DNA of 64,000 bases from Cercophora sp. LCS_1 (lineage: Eukaryota; Ascomycota; Sordariomycetes; Sordariales; Lasiosphaeriaceae), in NCBI GenBank assembly GCA_036250225.1, contig JAPZLL010000012.1, positions 744,001 through 808,000 on the forward strand, in the 5' to 3' direction. The notes under the pieces were generated by a model, which was not told the origin of the DNA, did not search any database, and was given only the letters and a program-made list of their open reading frames with translations. Both the position numbers and the translations under genes were made by a program. Positions 1-10,065 of this stretch are shown here, piece by piece. Each line of letters begins with the position of its first letter. Position 1 is the first letter of the stretch.

Positions 1-1
1 C

Positions 2-3000
2 CTCGTCAAGCACTTTGACTTGATCTTCATCCAGCACAGTGTTCCGAGGCTAGAATCACATGAGCGCCGAGCCCTGATTCCCAAGGCTCTCCGTGGCATC
101 GGTTCAGATGGCACCAAGTCAGCAAGTGGCCTGTTCAACGTCATCCTCCGTCTCCTCCATGATCTCAAATTACCCCCAAGAGGAAGCAAGGAGGATGTTG
201 CTCTCCGTGAAGACATTGGCCTCGCGGACCCCAAGGACGCCGAGTTCGTTGCACATTGGCTAGGGAAGCTCATACTGTTGCGCGTGCAGCCCGGAGGCGC
301 TCCATCGACGCCTCACGGACTCTCGACCAACGACATCACTTTTCTTACACTAGGGAAGCCGGAAACGTGGAATATCAATGCAAAGGGACTTGCTCTCGCC
401 GAGACGCGCATCAAGGCAGCTGCTTTCTTGGCGAGCGGTGCCTTCAACGACTCGGAGCGCTTTCTCCCTGCCATTCACGCCGCCTCGAGCACTGACTTCC
501 GTATGGCAGCCATCGGTGATGACATGATCAAGCGAACCTCAGTCTCACTCGAAGATAAGGACTTGGTCAAGCAGCTCTTCGATGCCCATGCCAAGCTTCC
601 CAGTCCCTATCGCGCACGAATCCTGAATCTCCTCAGTAAGTCCGAGATCTCAACAACCTTTACCGACGAGATCCTTGCGGCATTTCGACAGAATATCGCC
701 CCTCAGCCAAATTCTGCGCTTCAAGTCGACGGTGCAGCCTCATCAGGGCCTCCGGGCCTCGAGTTGACCAAGCTCCACCGCGCGTTGTTCGAGTACATCA
801 ACTGGGTTGCCAGAATCGGACCTGCAAAGACAGACTTTAGCAAGATCGGGTCCCCAATCATAGACTCGATGAAGAAGTTTGTCGAGGAACAAGGTTGGCC
901 AAAGCCAGAGAAACAGACGCTTGATGATATCGCGCTGCGGTCACGGGCGTACGAGACAATCGGCGTCCTGGCCAAAGGGACCAAGATGTCCGAGGAAGAA
1001 TACCTGACCCTTGCCGGCTGGCTGTTCCGTTCACTCTCCGAGGATCCCACGCCAGACGTCGTCGTCAACATTGACGGAGCGCTATCCAGCCTCACAAGCG
1101 TCTTCAAGCCACCGCATTCCAATTCTGTCAACCTCAAACTCCGCACCATCCTCATGACATATATGACGATGGCTGAGGAAGGGGATGTCGTTCGTAGTGC
1201 CCGACACGCCGCTACAAAATGGGCCAATCACTGTCTATCGTTCTCCGACGTGCACGCCAGGTGGATCGATATTCTGGCTGTTTCGGGTCGTCGGGATGAA
1301 CGCAATGATGTCGTCGAAGAAGGCCAAAAGGGGCTGGATCCCTGGACTTACTACGCTAACGACGCCAAGTCGAGCGCCTTGCCGAGCTGGAGCGAGATGG
1401 TCCAACTGTTCTTCCAAGAGCAGATTACGCACATCAACTCAACAACCTGGCTTCATGGGAGCGGGATGGAGGTTGACCAAAAGTCGGCGTTCGTCAACTT
1501 TTCCGGCGACTCATTCTTCGCTTTCCCACTGGCACTTGACTACTGCAAGCGCATCCTCTTCCTCACAGCCTTGAAGGACTTCAAGATTGAGCCGGGCTGG
1601 GAACGTCAGTTGGAGAGCCTGATGCAGACGGATCTTGAAACTCGAAAAGCTGTTCGGGGGTTCCTCGCTTCCTCGAGCCACACTACGGCGATTACAAACC
1701 TCCTAGTGGCGGCATTCGAGGGCATGATCAAGGAGAATCACAAAGTATCCGAGCAATCGGCGACTTGCTTCGTGAATCTGGCATCCTTGGCACCTAGGGC
1801 TGTTCTTGACAGCCTGGCATCTCGTTATACAGAGCTTATGCCATTGATCTCCTCCAACAAGCGCGAGATTAGGGCATTGGGGGCTAAGGCATTCGGTATT
1901 TTGGCTGCTCATCCGTCGAAATTCCAGGGCGACAGTGCCAAGTCAACGGCAAGTGTTGAGCAAATTCTTCAGGGCTTCAAGACAGCTATCGGGCCGGAAG
2001 ACAACCTTTCTGAAGGGCAGATCCTCGCTTGCGCACATTTCGCCTCAAGGGTTATCTATTACGGGCATGCATCGAGCGAATCTGTAGCTACCGACCTTCA
2101 GCAGGCTTTTCCGGCGTTGGATGCCAAGGACCGTTTCTCGACATCGGTTCAAGAAGTATTCTTTGACGCATACGCTCAGATCTGGACTGCCGGCATCAAA
2201 GTGGCACCCAGGGGGCAAGACGAAGTCCAAAAGCTGGAGTCTCTCACCAAAGCATTTGTCGATCCCTTGACCTTACAAGCGAAGAAAGGCAACGAAAAAG
2301 CAATCACAGCGCTCGGAAGACTGGCTCTTGCTTACCCGGAGAAAAACGGCGAGGATTCAACGCCGTCCGAGCTTGTTTTGTTGATCCTGGAGAAATTGTA
2401 CTCCCTCTACGAGATCAAGCAAGCCGAGGTGCACTTTGCCGTGGGTGAGGCTATTGCGGCAGCCGTGGCTGGTTGGGACGCCGGTGTTGTTCAACTTACA
2501 CTGGACGTGGACGCCTCGGAAGGACCATGGCGCATAGGTTGCCGCGCCGAAAAGATGACCGCCGTCTTGGAGAAGCTTCTAACGGATGCCAAGACAACCA
2601 AGCCCTCCCTCCTCAAAGCCTCTGGAATATGGCTTTTCTGCCTTATCCAGCACTGTTCGCACCTCCGGATAATCCAGTCCAGACTGAGGGAATGTCAGGC
2701 CGCATTCATGAGACTACTGAGCGCACGAGACGAGCTAGTGCAAGAGACAGCGTCTCGTGGACTGGCGCTCGTTTACGAAAAGGGAGACCCCGAGCTCAAG
2801 GAGCAGCTTGTGCGTGATCTGGTGTCTGCATTCACCGGAACCGGGCCACAGCTCAAAGTCGATGACGAGACCGAACTCTTCGAGGCCGGAGCCCTACCGA
2901 CGGGCGAAGGCAAATCCATCACATCATACAAGGACATTGTCAACTTGGCCAATGAAGTCGGCGACCAGAGTCTCGTCTACAAGTTCATGTCTCTTGCTAC

Positions 3001-5293
3001 CAACGCTGCTACTTGGTCTACCCGGTCGGCGTTTGGTCGCTTCGGCCTCAGCAATCTTCTCTCCGAGTCCGAGATTGATCCGAAGCTCTATCCGAAACTG
3101 TACCGCTATCGCTTTGACCCGAACACGAACGTGCAAAAGTCCATGAACGACATCTGGAAGGCCCTTGTCAAGGACTCGAGCACCGTTCTGGAAACGCATT
3201 TTGATGCCATCATGAGGGATCTGCTCAAGAGCATCCTGGGTAAAGAATGGAGAGTTCGCGAAGCTAGCTGCGCCGCCATCTCGGACCTCATAGCTGGAAG
3301 ACCCTTCCTCAAATACGAGCCGTACTACAAAGACATCTGGACGGCTGCGCTCAAGGTGTTGGATGATGTCAAGGCGACGGTCCGCAACGCTGCCCTCCAT
3401 CTGTGCATCTCGTTGTCGACAACGTTGACACGTCAGCTCGAGGAATCAGGTACCACGGCGGCAGCAACAGCCATGATGAACGAGGCACTACCTTTCCTGC
3501 TGTCAGACAAGGGAATGGAGAGCGGCGTTGAAGACGTCAAAGTGTTTTCGACCATCACAGTCATCAAGATTGCCAAGACTGGTGGGAAATCGCTGAACCC
3601 GTATATCCCTATGATGGTGCCGCATCTCCTGGGACTTCTCAGTACGATCGAGCCAGAGGCGATCAATTACTACTACCAACGGGCTGGAGAGGAGAGAAAG
3701 GAAAAGATCGACAAGCTAAGGAGTTCCATGGTCTCGCAGAGCCCCATCAGCGAAGCCATCGAGGACTGCCTAAGGACGACCGACGGCGAGGTCATGACTA
3801 AGCTCGCACCGGGACTCGAAGAGGCCATTAAGACGGCAGTGGGCATGCCTACGAAAATTGGCTGCAGTCGGGTGCTTACAACCCTAGCCACGCGGCACGG
3901 CAACGACTTTCGGCCCCACGCAGCGAGGTTCTTGCAGCTTATGGAGAAGCAAGCCCTTGATCGAAACGACGAGGTCAGCCAGAACTACGCGCGTGCCGCC
4001 GCTTACATTATCCGCGTCGTTCCGGATGAGGCGAGACAACGCTTTGCTGATCGGTTCCTCAAGCTCTACCTCGAATCGGAGAATGAGGCCCGACGACAAA
4101 AGGTCGCCGACGCTATCCTTGCACTCTCCAAGATATCCCCGGATCACTTCAACTCCTTGGAGGGACAGCTGCTACCCTTTGCATTTCTGGGCAAACACGA
4201 CACCGACGATTATGTCCAAAAGGAATTTGAAGAGGTGTGGAGCAAACACACTGGCAGCAGTCTTGCGGTCGCACGGTATATCCCCGAGATTGTCGAACTG
4301 GTACAAAAATCGCTGAACACGGCCCAGTGGGCATTGAAGCATGCCGGCGCCCTGGCAATCGCCTCAGCAGTCAAGTCCATAACCGGAGCGAGCGATCTTA
4401 CAGGTCAGGTTAACCTTGAGAATCTCAAGGCGCTTTGGCCTGTATACGACAAGTCGCTGGCTCTCAAGACGTTTCCCGGCAAGGAAAGGCTGCTTGATCC
4501 CTTTCCTGCCTTTGTCGACAAGAGCAAAGGTTGGTGGGAAAAAGACAGCGCATTCGGGGAACAGCTGAGGAAGATCGCTATCAGAGAGGCCAAACGCAAC
4601 AATGAAGAATATCGACCTCATGCGTTCCGTTGTTTGTGGCGATTTGCAGAAGCCCGCGACGATCTCACCATGCTCCCCGAGATTGCAAAGATTGTGACAT
4701 CCTACATCGACCTCACGAGTGAGGACGAGGATGCGATGGACGTCGACAAGCCGGCGGGGAATAATAAATCGAGAGGACTTGATCCAAGGAGCCAGATCGC
4801 CTGGGCCGCCATCGAAGCAGTTGCCAAGGGGTACAACCGGGCAAAGATGCAGAAGAGCCCGTTCGCCGAGCTGAAGGAGGTTGCTCTTGCGCTCGAGGAA
4901 AATGCCAATTCCAAGAGCGGTCTAAACCTGACGAGTCCGTACATATCAAAGTTCGAGTTTGACGCCATTAGGAGAGGTCATTGGTACGATTGTGTTGCGG
5001 AGCTTCTTGAGACGGCGTTGAAGAGCGAGATAAAGCCGGCAGGTGATGAAGGCGAGATCCTGAAGTGGTATCTCGCAACGCTAGATCTGGACAGGGCGGA
5101 TATGGGAACAGAAGATCAGCGTCTGGCGAGGACGAAGGCAGCCGGCGCGGCGGTACAGCTCACGAAAAAGAGTGGAGAGAGTTTGGCAGAGACGTTGCAA
5201 ACAGTGAAGACAGCGATGGACAAGGCGCTGAGAGAGGAGAGGTCGCTAGATGTCCAAGCAAAGTGGAAAGAGTGCTTGAATTATTTAGCCTAG
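2..5293 (+). CDS. ECM29: ECM29-type proteasome-associated HEAT-repeat protein (5' end missing)
   Basis: One open reading frame runs from the window edge to a TAG at 5291, giving 1763 visible residues. The true start lies upstream; the first ATG-like codon inside the window (20) is a TTG and the frame is open before it. Ecm29 tethers the 20S core and 19S regulator of the 26S proteasome and takes part in its quality control (family knowledge). The protein is almost entirely repeated alpha-helical pairs of HEAT/ARM type. The C-terminal third, around the HGNDFRPHAARFL and YARAAAYIIR stretches, resembles fungal Ecm29 as I remember it. An acidic break (EDEDAMDVD) at about nt 4720-4745 looks like a disordered linker. 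No intron is visible. Ecm29 is normally about 1800-1900 residues, so only about 100 residues should be missing. The family call is from recall, not a search. Confidence 0.88.
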   Translation, partial: LVKHFDLIFIQHSVPRLESHERRALIPKALRGIGSDGTKSASGLFNVILRLLHDLKLPPRGSKEDVALREDIGLADPKDAEFVAHWLGKLILLRVQPGGAPSTPHGLSTNDITFLTLGKPETWNINAKGLALAETRIKAAAFLASGAFNDSERFLPAIHAASSTDFRMAAIGDDMIKRTSVSLEDKDLVKQLFDAHAKLPSPYRARILNLLSKSEISTTFTDEILAAFRQNIAPQPNSALQVDGAASSGPPGLELTKLHRALFEYINWVARIGPAKTDFSKIGSPIIDSMKKFVEEQGWPKPEKQTLDDIALRSRAYETIGVLAKGTKMSEEEYLTLAGWLFRSLSEDPTPDVVVNIDGALSSLTSVFKPPHSNSVNLKLRTILMTYMTMAEEGDVVRSARHAATKWANHCLSFSDVHARWIDILAVSGRRDERNDVVEEGQKGLDPWTYYANDAKSSALPSWSEMVQLFFQEQITHINSTTWLHGSGMEVDQKSAFVNFSGDSFFAFPLALDYCKRILFLTALKDFKIEPGWERQLESLMQTDLETRKAVRGFLASSSHTTAITNLLVAAFEGMIKENHKVSEQSATCFVNLASLAPRAVLDSLASRYTELMPLISSNKREIRALGAKAFGILAAHPSKFQGDSAKSTASVEQILQGFKTAIGPEDNLSEGQILACAHFASRVIYYGHASSESVATDLQQAFPALDAKDRFSTSVQEVFFDAYAQIWTAGIKVAPRGQDEVQKLESLTKAFVDPLTLQAKKGNEKAITALGRLALAYPEKNGEDSTPSELVLLILEKLYSLYEIKQAEVHFAVGEAIAAAVAGWDAGVVQLTLDVDASEGPWRIGCRAEKMTAVLEKLLTDAKTTKPSLLKASGIWLFCLIQHCSHLRIIQSRLRECQAAFMRLLSARDELVQETASRGLALVYEKGDPELKEQLVRDLVSAFTGTGPQLKVDDETELFEAGALPTGEGKSITSYKDIVNLANEVGDQSLVYKFMSLATNAATWSTRSAFGRFGLSNLLSESEIDPKLYPKLYRYRFDPNTNVQKSMNDIWKALVKDSSTVLETHFDAIMRDLLKSILGKEWRVREASCAAISDLIAGRPFLKYEPYYKDIWTAALKVLDDVKATVRNAALHLCISLSTTLTRQLEESGTTAAATAMMNEALPFLLSDKGMESGVEDVKVFSTITVIKIAKTGGKSLNPYIPMMVPHLLGLLSTIEPEAINYYYQRAGEERKEKIDKLRSSMVSQSPISEAIEDCLRTTDGEVMTKLAPGLEEAIKTAVGMPTKIGCSRVLTTLATRHGNDFRPHAARFLQLMEKQALDRNDEVSQNYARAAAYIIRVVPDEARQRFADRFLKLYLESENEARRQKVADAILALSKISPDHFNSLEGQLLPFAFLGKHDTDDYVQKEFEEVWSKHTGSSLAVARYIPEIVELVQKSLNTAQWALKHAGALAIASAVKSITGASDLTGQVNLENLKALWPVYDKSLALKTFPGKERLLDPFPAFVDKSKGWWEKDSAFGEQLRKIAIREAKRNNEEYRPHAFRCLWRFAEARDDLTMLPEIAKIVTSYIDLTSEDEDAMDVDKPAGNNKSRGLDPRSQIAWAAIEAVAKGYNRAKMQKSPFAELKEVALALEENANSKSGLNLTSPYISKFEFDAIRRGHWYDCVAELLETALKSEIKPAGDEGEILKWYLATLDLDRADMGTEDQRLARTKAAGAAVQLTKKSGESLAETLQTVKTAMDKALREERSLDVQAKWKECLNYLA

Positions 5294-6082
5294 CGACCTT
5301 AGATTCCCTGGTTGAAGTTGCCAACAGTTCGCTCAAGACAGGTAAATGGAATGTAAATACCCCTGAACCAGTGGATCTTTGAAGCCTGTGGGTCACTGCT
5401 CCCTGTCGCATTACACCCTCGGGTGCCAAACTTATCTTCGAAATTATGCTATGAAGTCGAGTATGCTTTCGGCAATGTATTGATCGCTCTGGCAGTGCAG
5501 CATGCGGCAAATGTCCAAATCTCTGGAAAGTTGTTGCACAGTAAACCCTAACCCTACCTTAACCCCATGCACAGACCAGCTTGTCGGGAATCGCTGGCTT
5601 GATGATCCGACGTCTCTCTTGCGTCACGCACCCAAGCTTTGGAAAGGTACCTGACCAGTGAAGCTTTCAACCTGGCGACGCATTCACCTGGTTGCCTTTT
5701 GCGCCTGCCAGACCTTTTTTGCCCGACAGGGCTACATTCTTCCCACTTCCGCGCCATTCTGAGCCAACTTCCATTTGGTTCAGCCATTCGAAACAAACCT
5801 TCAACCCAAACCCGAGACCCCGCCTATTCCGTGCCCTGGCTACTTTTTGAAAGCGGCCTTATCGGTCCTGCCTCCAAGAGCTCAACCGCCCAACAGACAG
5901 TTGTCGCCGTAACTCATACCAACACCACCATCGGCTCCCCAGAAAGAAGTCGTAGTTGACTCTGCCTAGCCGGCCACGCTCACTTTCTGCCTGAGTCCCA
6001 TCTGCCATCCTGCATTCCAGCCGAGCATCGCGCCCCTCACCGACCCCGCCTCGACCGGCTTTGTCCAACGTCCACCCTCAAG
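5294..6082. other. Intergenic: 3' flank of ECM29 and promoter of the UBX gene
   Basis: This stretch holds no coding region I can support. It contains a telomere-like AACCCTAACCCTA motif at 5544-5556 and pyrimidine-rich sequence from about 5690 to the start codon at 6083. There is no clear TATA box. Confidence 0.6.
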
Positions 6083-7758
6083 ATGGCGGACAATGAAGAC
6101 GTCGGCAGCTTCATAGCCATTACTGGAGCCAGCCAGACCGCCGCCCAACGCATGTTGGAGATGTGTGGCGATCTCGAGCAGGCAATCCAGCTCTGGTACG
6201 GCGACGAAGATCTCCAGCGGTCGCTCTCGAACCCAACTCCGACCGCCGGCCCCAGTGCCGCCTCACAACCAGCCAGTCGACCAAGTGCGTCGAGCCGCCC
6301 GCGTGTGGGCCGTGAGGATGCACAAGGTGTTATCCACATCGATTCTGACGATGACCTCCCTATGACCGAGTACGATTCCGATCAGTTTGGTGACGACGAC
6401 GAAATTGCACAGGCCGCGAACGTTGCTAGGACAGCGCAAGAGGAGGAAGATGCAGCAATGGCTAAGCGGCTACAAGAAGAGTTCTATGGTGCCGGTGGTC
6501 CTGCAGGGAACAATGACGATGACGTTCGGGCTCCCATGGCTCGTACCACCGAGACACTGGTGGCTCCTACAGCCTACGGCCCTGATGACGATGCAATCCT
6601 GGAGCAGCTTAGAAGGCGGCGACCAGCTCCCCGTATGTGAACCACCTTGACCCTCGTAGTCCACCGTGCAGCGCGCAGGCTAGGGAGATGTTACAATACT
6701 AACCCTTCACAGTAGCCAGCCGCAACCCTTTCGCGCAGCCGTCGGTATGGGATGATAGAGGCGCCCCTGGGGCCGCTACCAATGGCCAGAGTTCTAGAGC
6801 GACACGGCTCGCAGAGCTATTCAGCCCTCCGTACGACATTATGGAACGTGTTACTTGGGATGAGGCGCGAGACATGGGCAAGGAGTTGAAAAAGTGGATT
6901 CTGGTCAACTTGCAGGATATGTCCGACTTCAACTGCCAGGCACTCAACCGCGACATCTGGAAGGACAAGGCGATCAAGGCGTTGGTCCAGGAGAACTTTG
7001 TCTTCCTCCAGTTCGACAAGAATGAGATGAGCTCGAGCCAGTATATCTCATTCTACTTCCCGAATCAATCACACGAGAACCCCAACAACTATCCGCACGT
7101 CTCCGTCATCGACCCCCGAACTGGCGAACAGGTCAAGGTCTGGAGCGGCATTCCGTTCCCCACCGCCTTGGACTTCCACGCACAACTCGTAGAGTTCCTG
7201 GACCGGTACAGCCTGGAGGCCAACAGTAAGAATCCTGTCACCAAGGCTAAGCGCCCAGAGCGAGTGATGGACGTCGACCGCATGACAGAGGAAGAGATGC
7301 TCCAAATGGCCATGCAGAACAGCTTGGAGGCCAATGGCAGTGGCAATCTGCCCAATCTCACGGACCCCGATGCGCTTACGAAATCTGTCGACGATATCTC
7401 GGGTGGCAAGGGCAAAGAGAAGGCCGAGGAAGCTCCAGTTGCTGAGGAGTCCGCCTTTGCTCAGATCGCTTCAGACCGACCGCATACCGAGCCGGCGGCA
7501 GATCCAAAGACAACAACTCGCATCCAAGTAAGGAATCCGCCGAGTCGTATCATCCGCCGGTTCCGCCTCGACGAGCCAGTTGTGCGGATTTACGAGTGGC
7601 TCAAGGCTGAGCCCTTGCCTGGCAAGGAGGGGGTCGAGTTCGAGCTCAAGTCTATGCCCCAAGGCAACGACTTGATCGACTATCTTGACCAAACGATTGC
7701 TGAAGCCGGGTTGGCTAACGGCACCGTCATGATCGAGTTTGTCGAGCCCGACGAGTAG
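6083..7758 (+). CDS. UBA/UAS/UBX-domain Cdc48 adaptor (Ubx5/UBXN7-like)
   Basis: Exons are 6083-6632 and 6713-7758, encoding 531 residues. The intron (donor GTATGT, acceptor CACAG) is needed to join RRRPAP to the LASRNPFAQ segment in frame. Domain order: UBA-like N-terminus (about 5-45), acidic linker with a UIM-like helix (about 115-135), UAS thioredoxin-like domain (about 195-330, starting near RLAELFSPPYDIM), a second UIM-like helix (EEEMLQMAMQNSLEA), then a C-terminal UBX domain (about 445-528) starting at TTRIQVRNPPS. This is the layout of Ubx5/UBXN7, which links ubiquitylated substrates and cullin ligases to Cdc48/p97 in nucleus and cytosol (family knowledge). The start ATG follows CAAG and is the first in frame. 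Confidence 0.88.
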
Positions 7759-10065
7759 ACTTTGCAGACACAAATGATCTGCGGCGTTTCTGATATTCGG
7801 CCAAGGTTTATTTTGGGAGGCTCATTTGCAGGGACGTAGGGGGCAGCATTGCTTTTTAGAACGGCGTCATCGGTCATCCACGTTATATGAGGGTACCCCA
7901 TAACCTCTGGGCAGTAACAGCGGGTGCTCGGTTGTTTTCTTTCCCTATTCGGTCCTCGCGGAGTTTCTCTTTTCTAGCGGCAGTCATTTTTCAGATTTGA
8001 CGGTGGTGGGTGGTTGTTTGGCATCTCAGCGCCAGCTGGGAGAATACAATGGGACAATTGCATCAGAAAGGGGACAGGCGCGGGAGATAACCAGGCATTC
8101 AACGAGGTGCTCCATCTAGACGATAGGTAGACGATGGGTAAATATCAAACAACTCAGCGAAATATTTCACAAGATGAGCGTAATCGTGTTGCATGCCAGG
8201 ATTCGCTGTGTTGACAAGGGCCCAAATATCCCTCGTGGTTGCTCGCCAACCAACCAACTTGTTCTTGGCACGGCCGCGGATGCATGACAGAGCTGAAAGC
8301 CTGAAATGCCTCACCTCAACTCACCTGGAGGTGTGTGTGTTTGCCCCTGCACGGGCTGAATTTGAAATGGGCTGTCGGCAACGCAGGTCATTCGTTGGCG
8401 AGGAAGGTGAGCTGGGGGAAACGCCAAGCTCTTGGACCCCTGGGCCAGCCAGCCGGCCAGCCAGCGCTTCCCAGGGCTGAGGCGGGATTGTTTTTCCCCT
8501 GAAAGTGAAACATCCCATCTTTTTGCTTTTTTTTTTTTTTTTCTTATTGAGTCAGGTTGCTGACGCCATGTTCCCCGTCGGGTGGTGACGTGATGTGATT
8601 TTGTTTCCACAGGCCATGTCGCGGTCGCCGCGTGGGGTTTGGGTACGTTATCCACGCGTGACGCCATGGCGCTTTACTTTGCTTTGTTGTTTGCTGTGCG
8701 CTTTCAGGAAGATGAGGCGCCTTGAGGAACTAGAGTTGGACTCGGATTAGGCTCGGTGGATTTGGAGAGTTTGGGGCCATGCCATGGCCATCCAATGGAC
8801 ACTGAACGGGCGGTACCATTCGGTGGAATAGAGGGAAATTAGCAAGGGATGCATTGACGAATTGGTTGCATCCGCGACAACGGTCAGATCTAGCTGTTGA
8901 ATGATGAATCGGTAATGGGAGCGCTCTCCATTGTTTGTTGCCGGTGCTACAGCACCTAGACGGGAGATTCCCGTGCCTCCATGGAAGTCCATCCCCGCCA
9001 AGATCTCATAACCCCTGGCTCCCGGACGAGCTGTTGTGGAGGGAGGGGCAATGGGCTGCGATCCATGCAATGTTGGGTGGAGAGACGGGGAGCCGATAAA
9101 CAAAAAATCCCATGGACGACGGGCCGCCATATGTTTTCCCACCACACCCCACATTCCCAAACAACGCCACGCCCGCAGCTCTGCGGAAAGCGAGCGAGCT
9201 GGACCGTTTGCTGTTTTTGTTGTTACATCACGAGTTTTACTTGCTGCTGCCCTCCGTCGCTGTAGCCATTTCACCTGGGCGGGCATTTCGGTTGTGCACT
9301 TGAATTGCTGCGCAAAAAGTTTGGGGAGCGGTGGATTTAGGAAGAGAACAGGTAAGGTACCGCGTGGGTTTCTCCCCGCCTTTGGCTTCTTCCCCTGCCC
9401 TGAGCTTCCAGTGTGTGTATCTGTCTTGTTCTATCCCGCGTCCTAGCAAGCTGTTTCCTTCCATCTGTGTGTACGTTACATACATATACGTACACGTACA
9501 TAACGCAGCGGTTCCTCTTCCTTTTTTTTTTCTTTTCTTTTTTTTTTTTTTTTTCCCAACGGTTCCCGCCTGTCGCCTATGTCTCAGTTTGTTGACGAGT
9601 TACCCGAAACAGACAGCGGCAGCTGCACACTTGCATTCGACCTACTGCGTACCGACCAACCGACCCCCGTGGCACGTTTCCTTTCCCACCACACACCGAC
9701 TCCCTACATTCTACTTGCACGCGCACCGAGTCGGTCCGCTTTCCGGGAACTTTTTTTTTCTTTCCCTAACGTACGGCGAACCCTCGAATCGAAGTCGAAC
9801 GAGTGAACCTTTTCCGGACGAAGCACAATTTCGAGTACGACTTGGTTCTCTGCGCCGCAACTTGCGCCCCGCCTTTGCTTGAACCTGTTCGCCTACCTAA
9901 CCCCCCATCGCCTGCGTGTGTCGGACTGCAAGGTACCCGGCGCTGTTGGACACCTTTTTGGTCAACTAGATTGGATGTCGAGAGCTGGCCCCCGTTTTGC
10001 CCGTGAACAACCTCCGATCGCGAACACAGGGAGAACAGGCCCGAGTCAAGGGATAAGGGGAAACC
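7759..10065. other. Long intergenic region upstream of the GCK kinase
   Basis: About 2.3 kb without a supportable gene. Open frames here are short, lack protein-like composition and overlap each other. Low-complexity tracts include a T run at about 8528-8542, CT/T tracts at 9520-9555, and a GCCAGCCGGCCAGCCAGC run near 8450. The last 550 bases are pyrimidine-rich and look like a promoter plus long 5' UTR of the kinase gene. Confidence 0.55.

Noticed and set aside
5544..5556. Telomere end
   Set aside because: Only two repeat units inside a gene-rich context; not a chromosome end.
8747..9286. 179-residue minus-strand frame
   Set aside because: No recognisable features and overlaps several plus-strand frames of similar quality.
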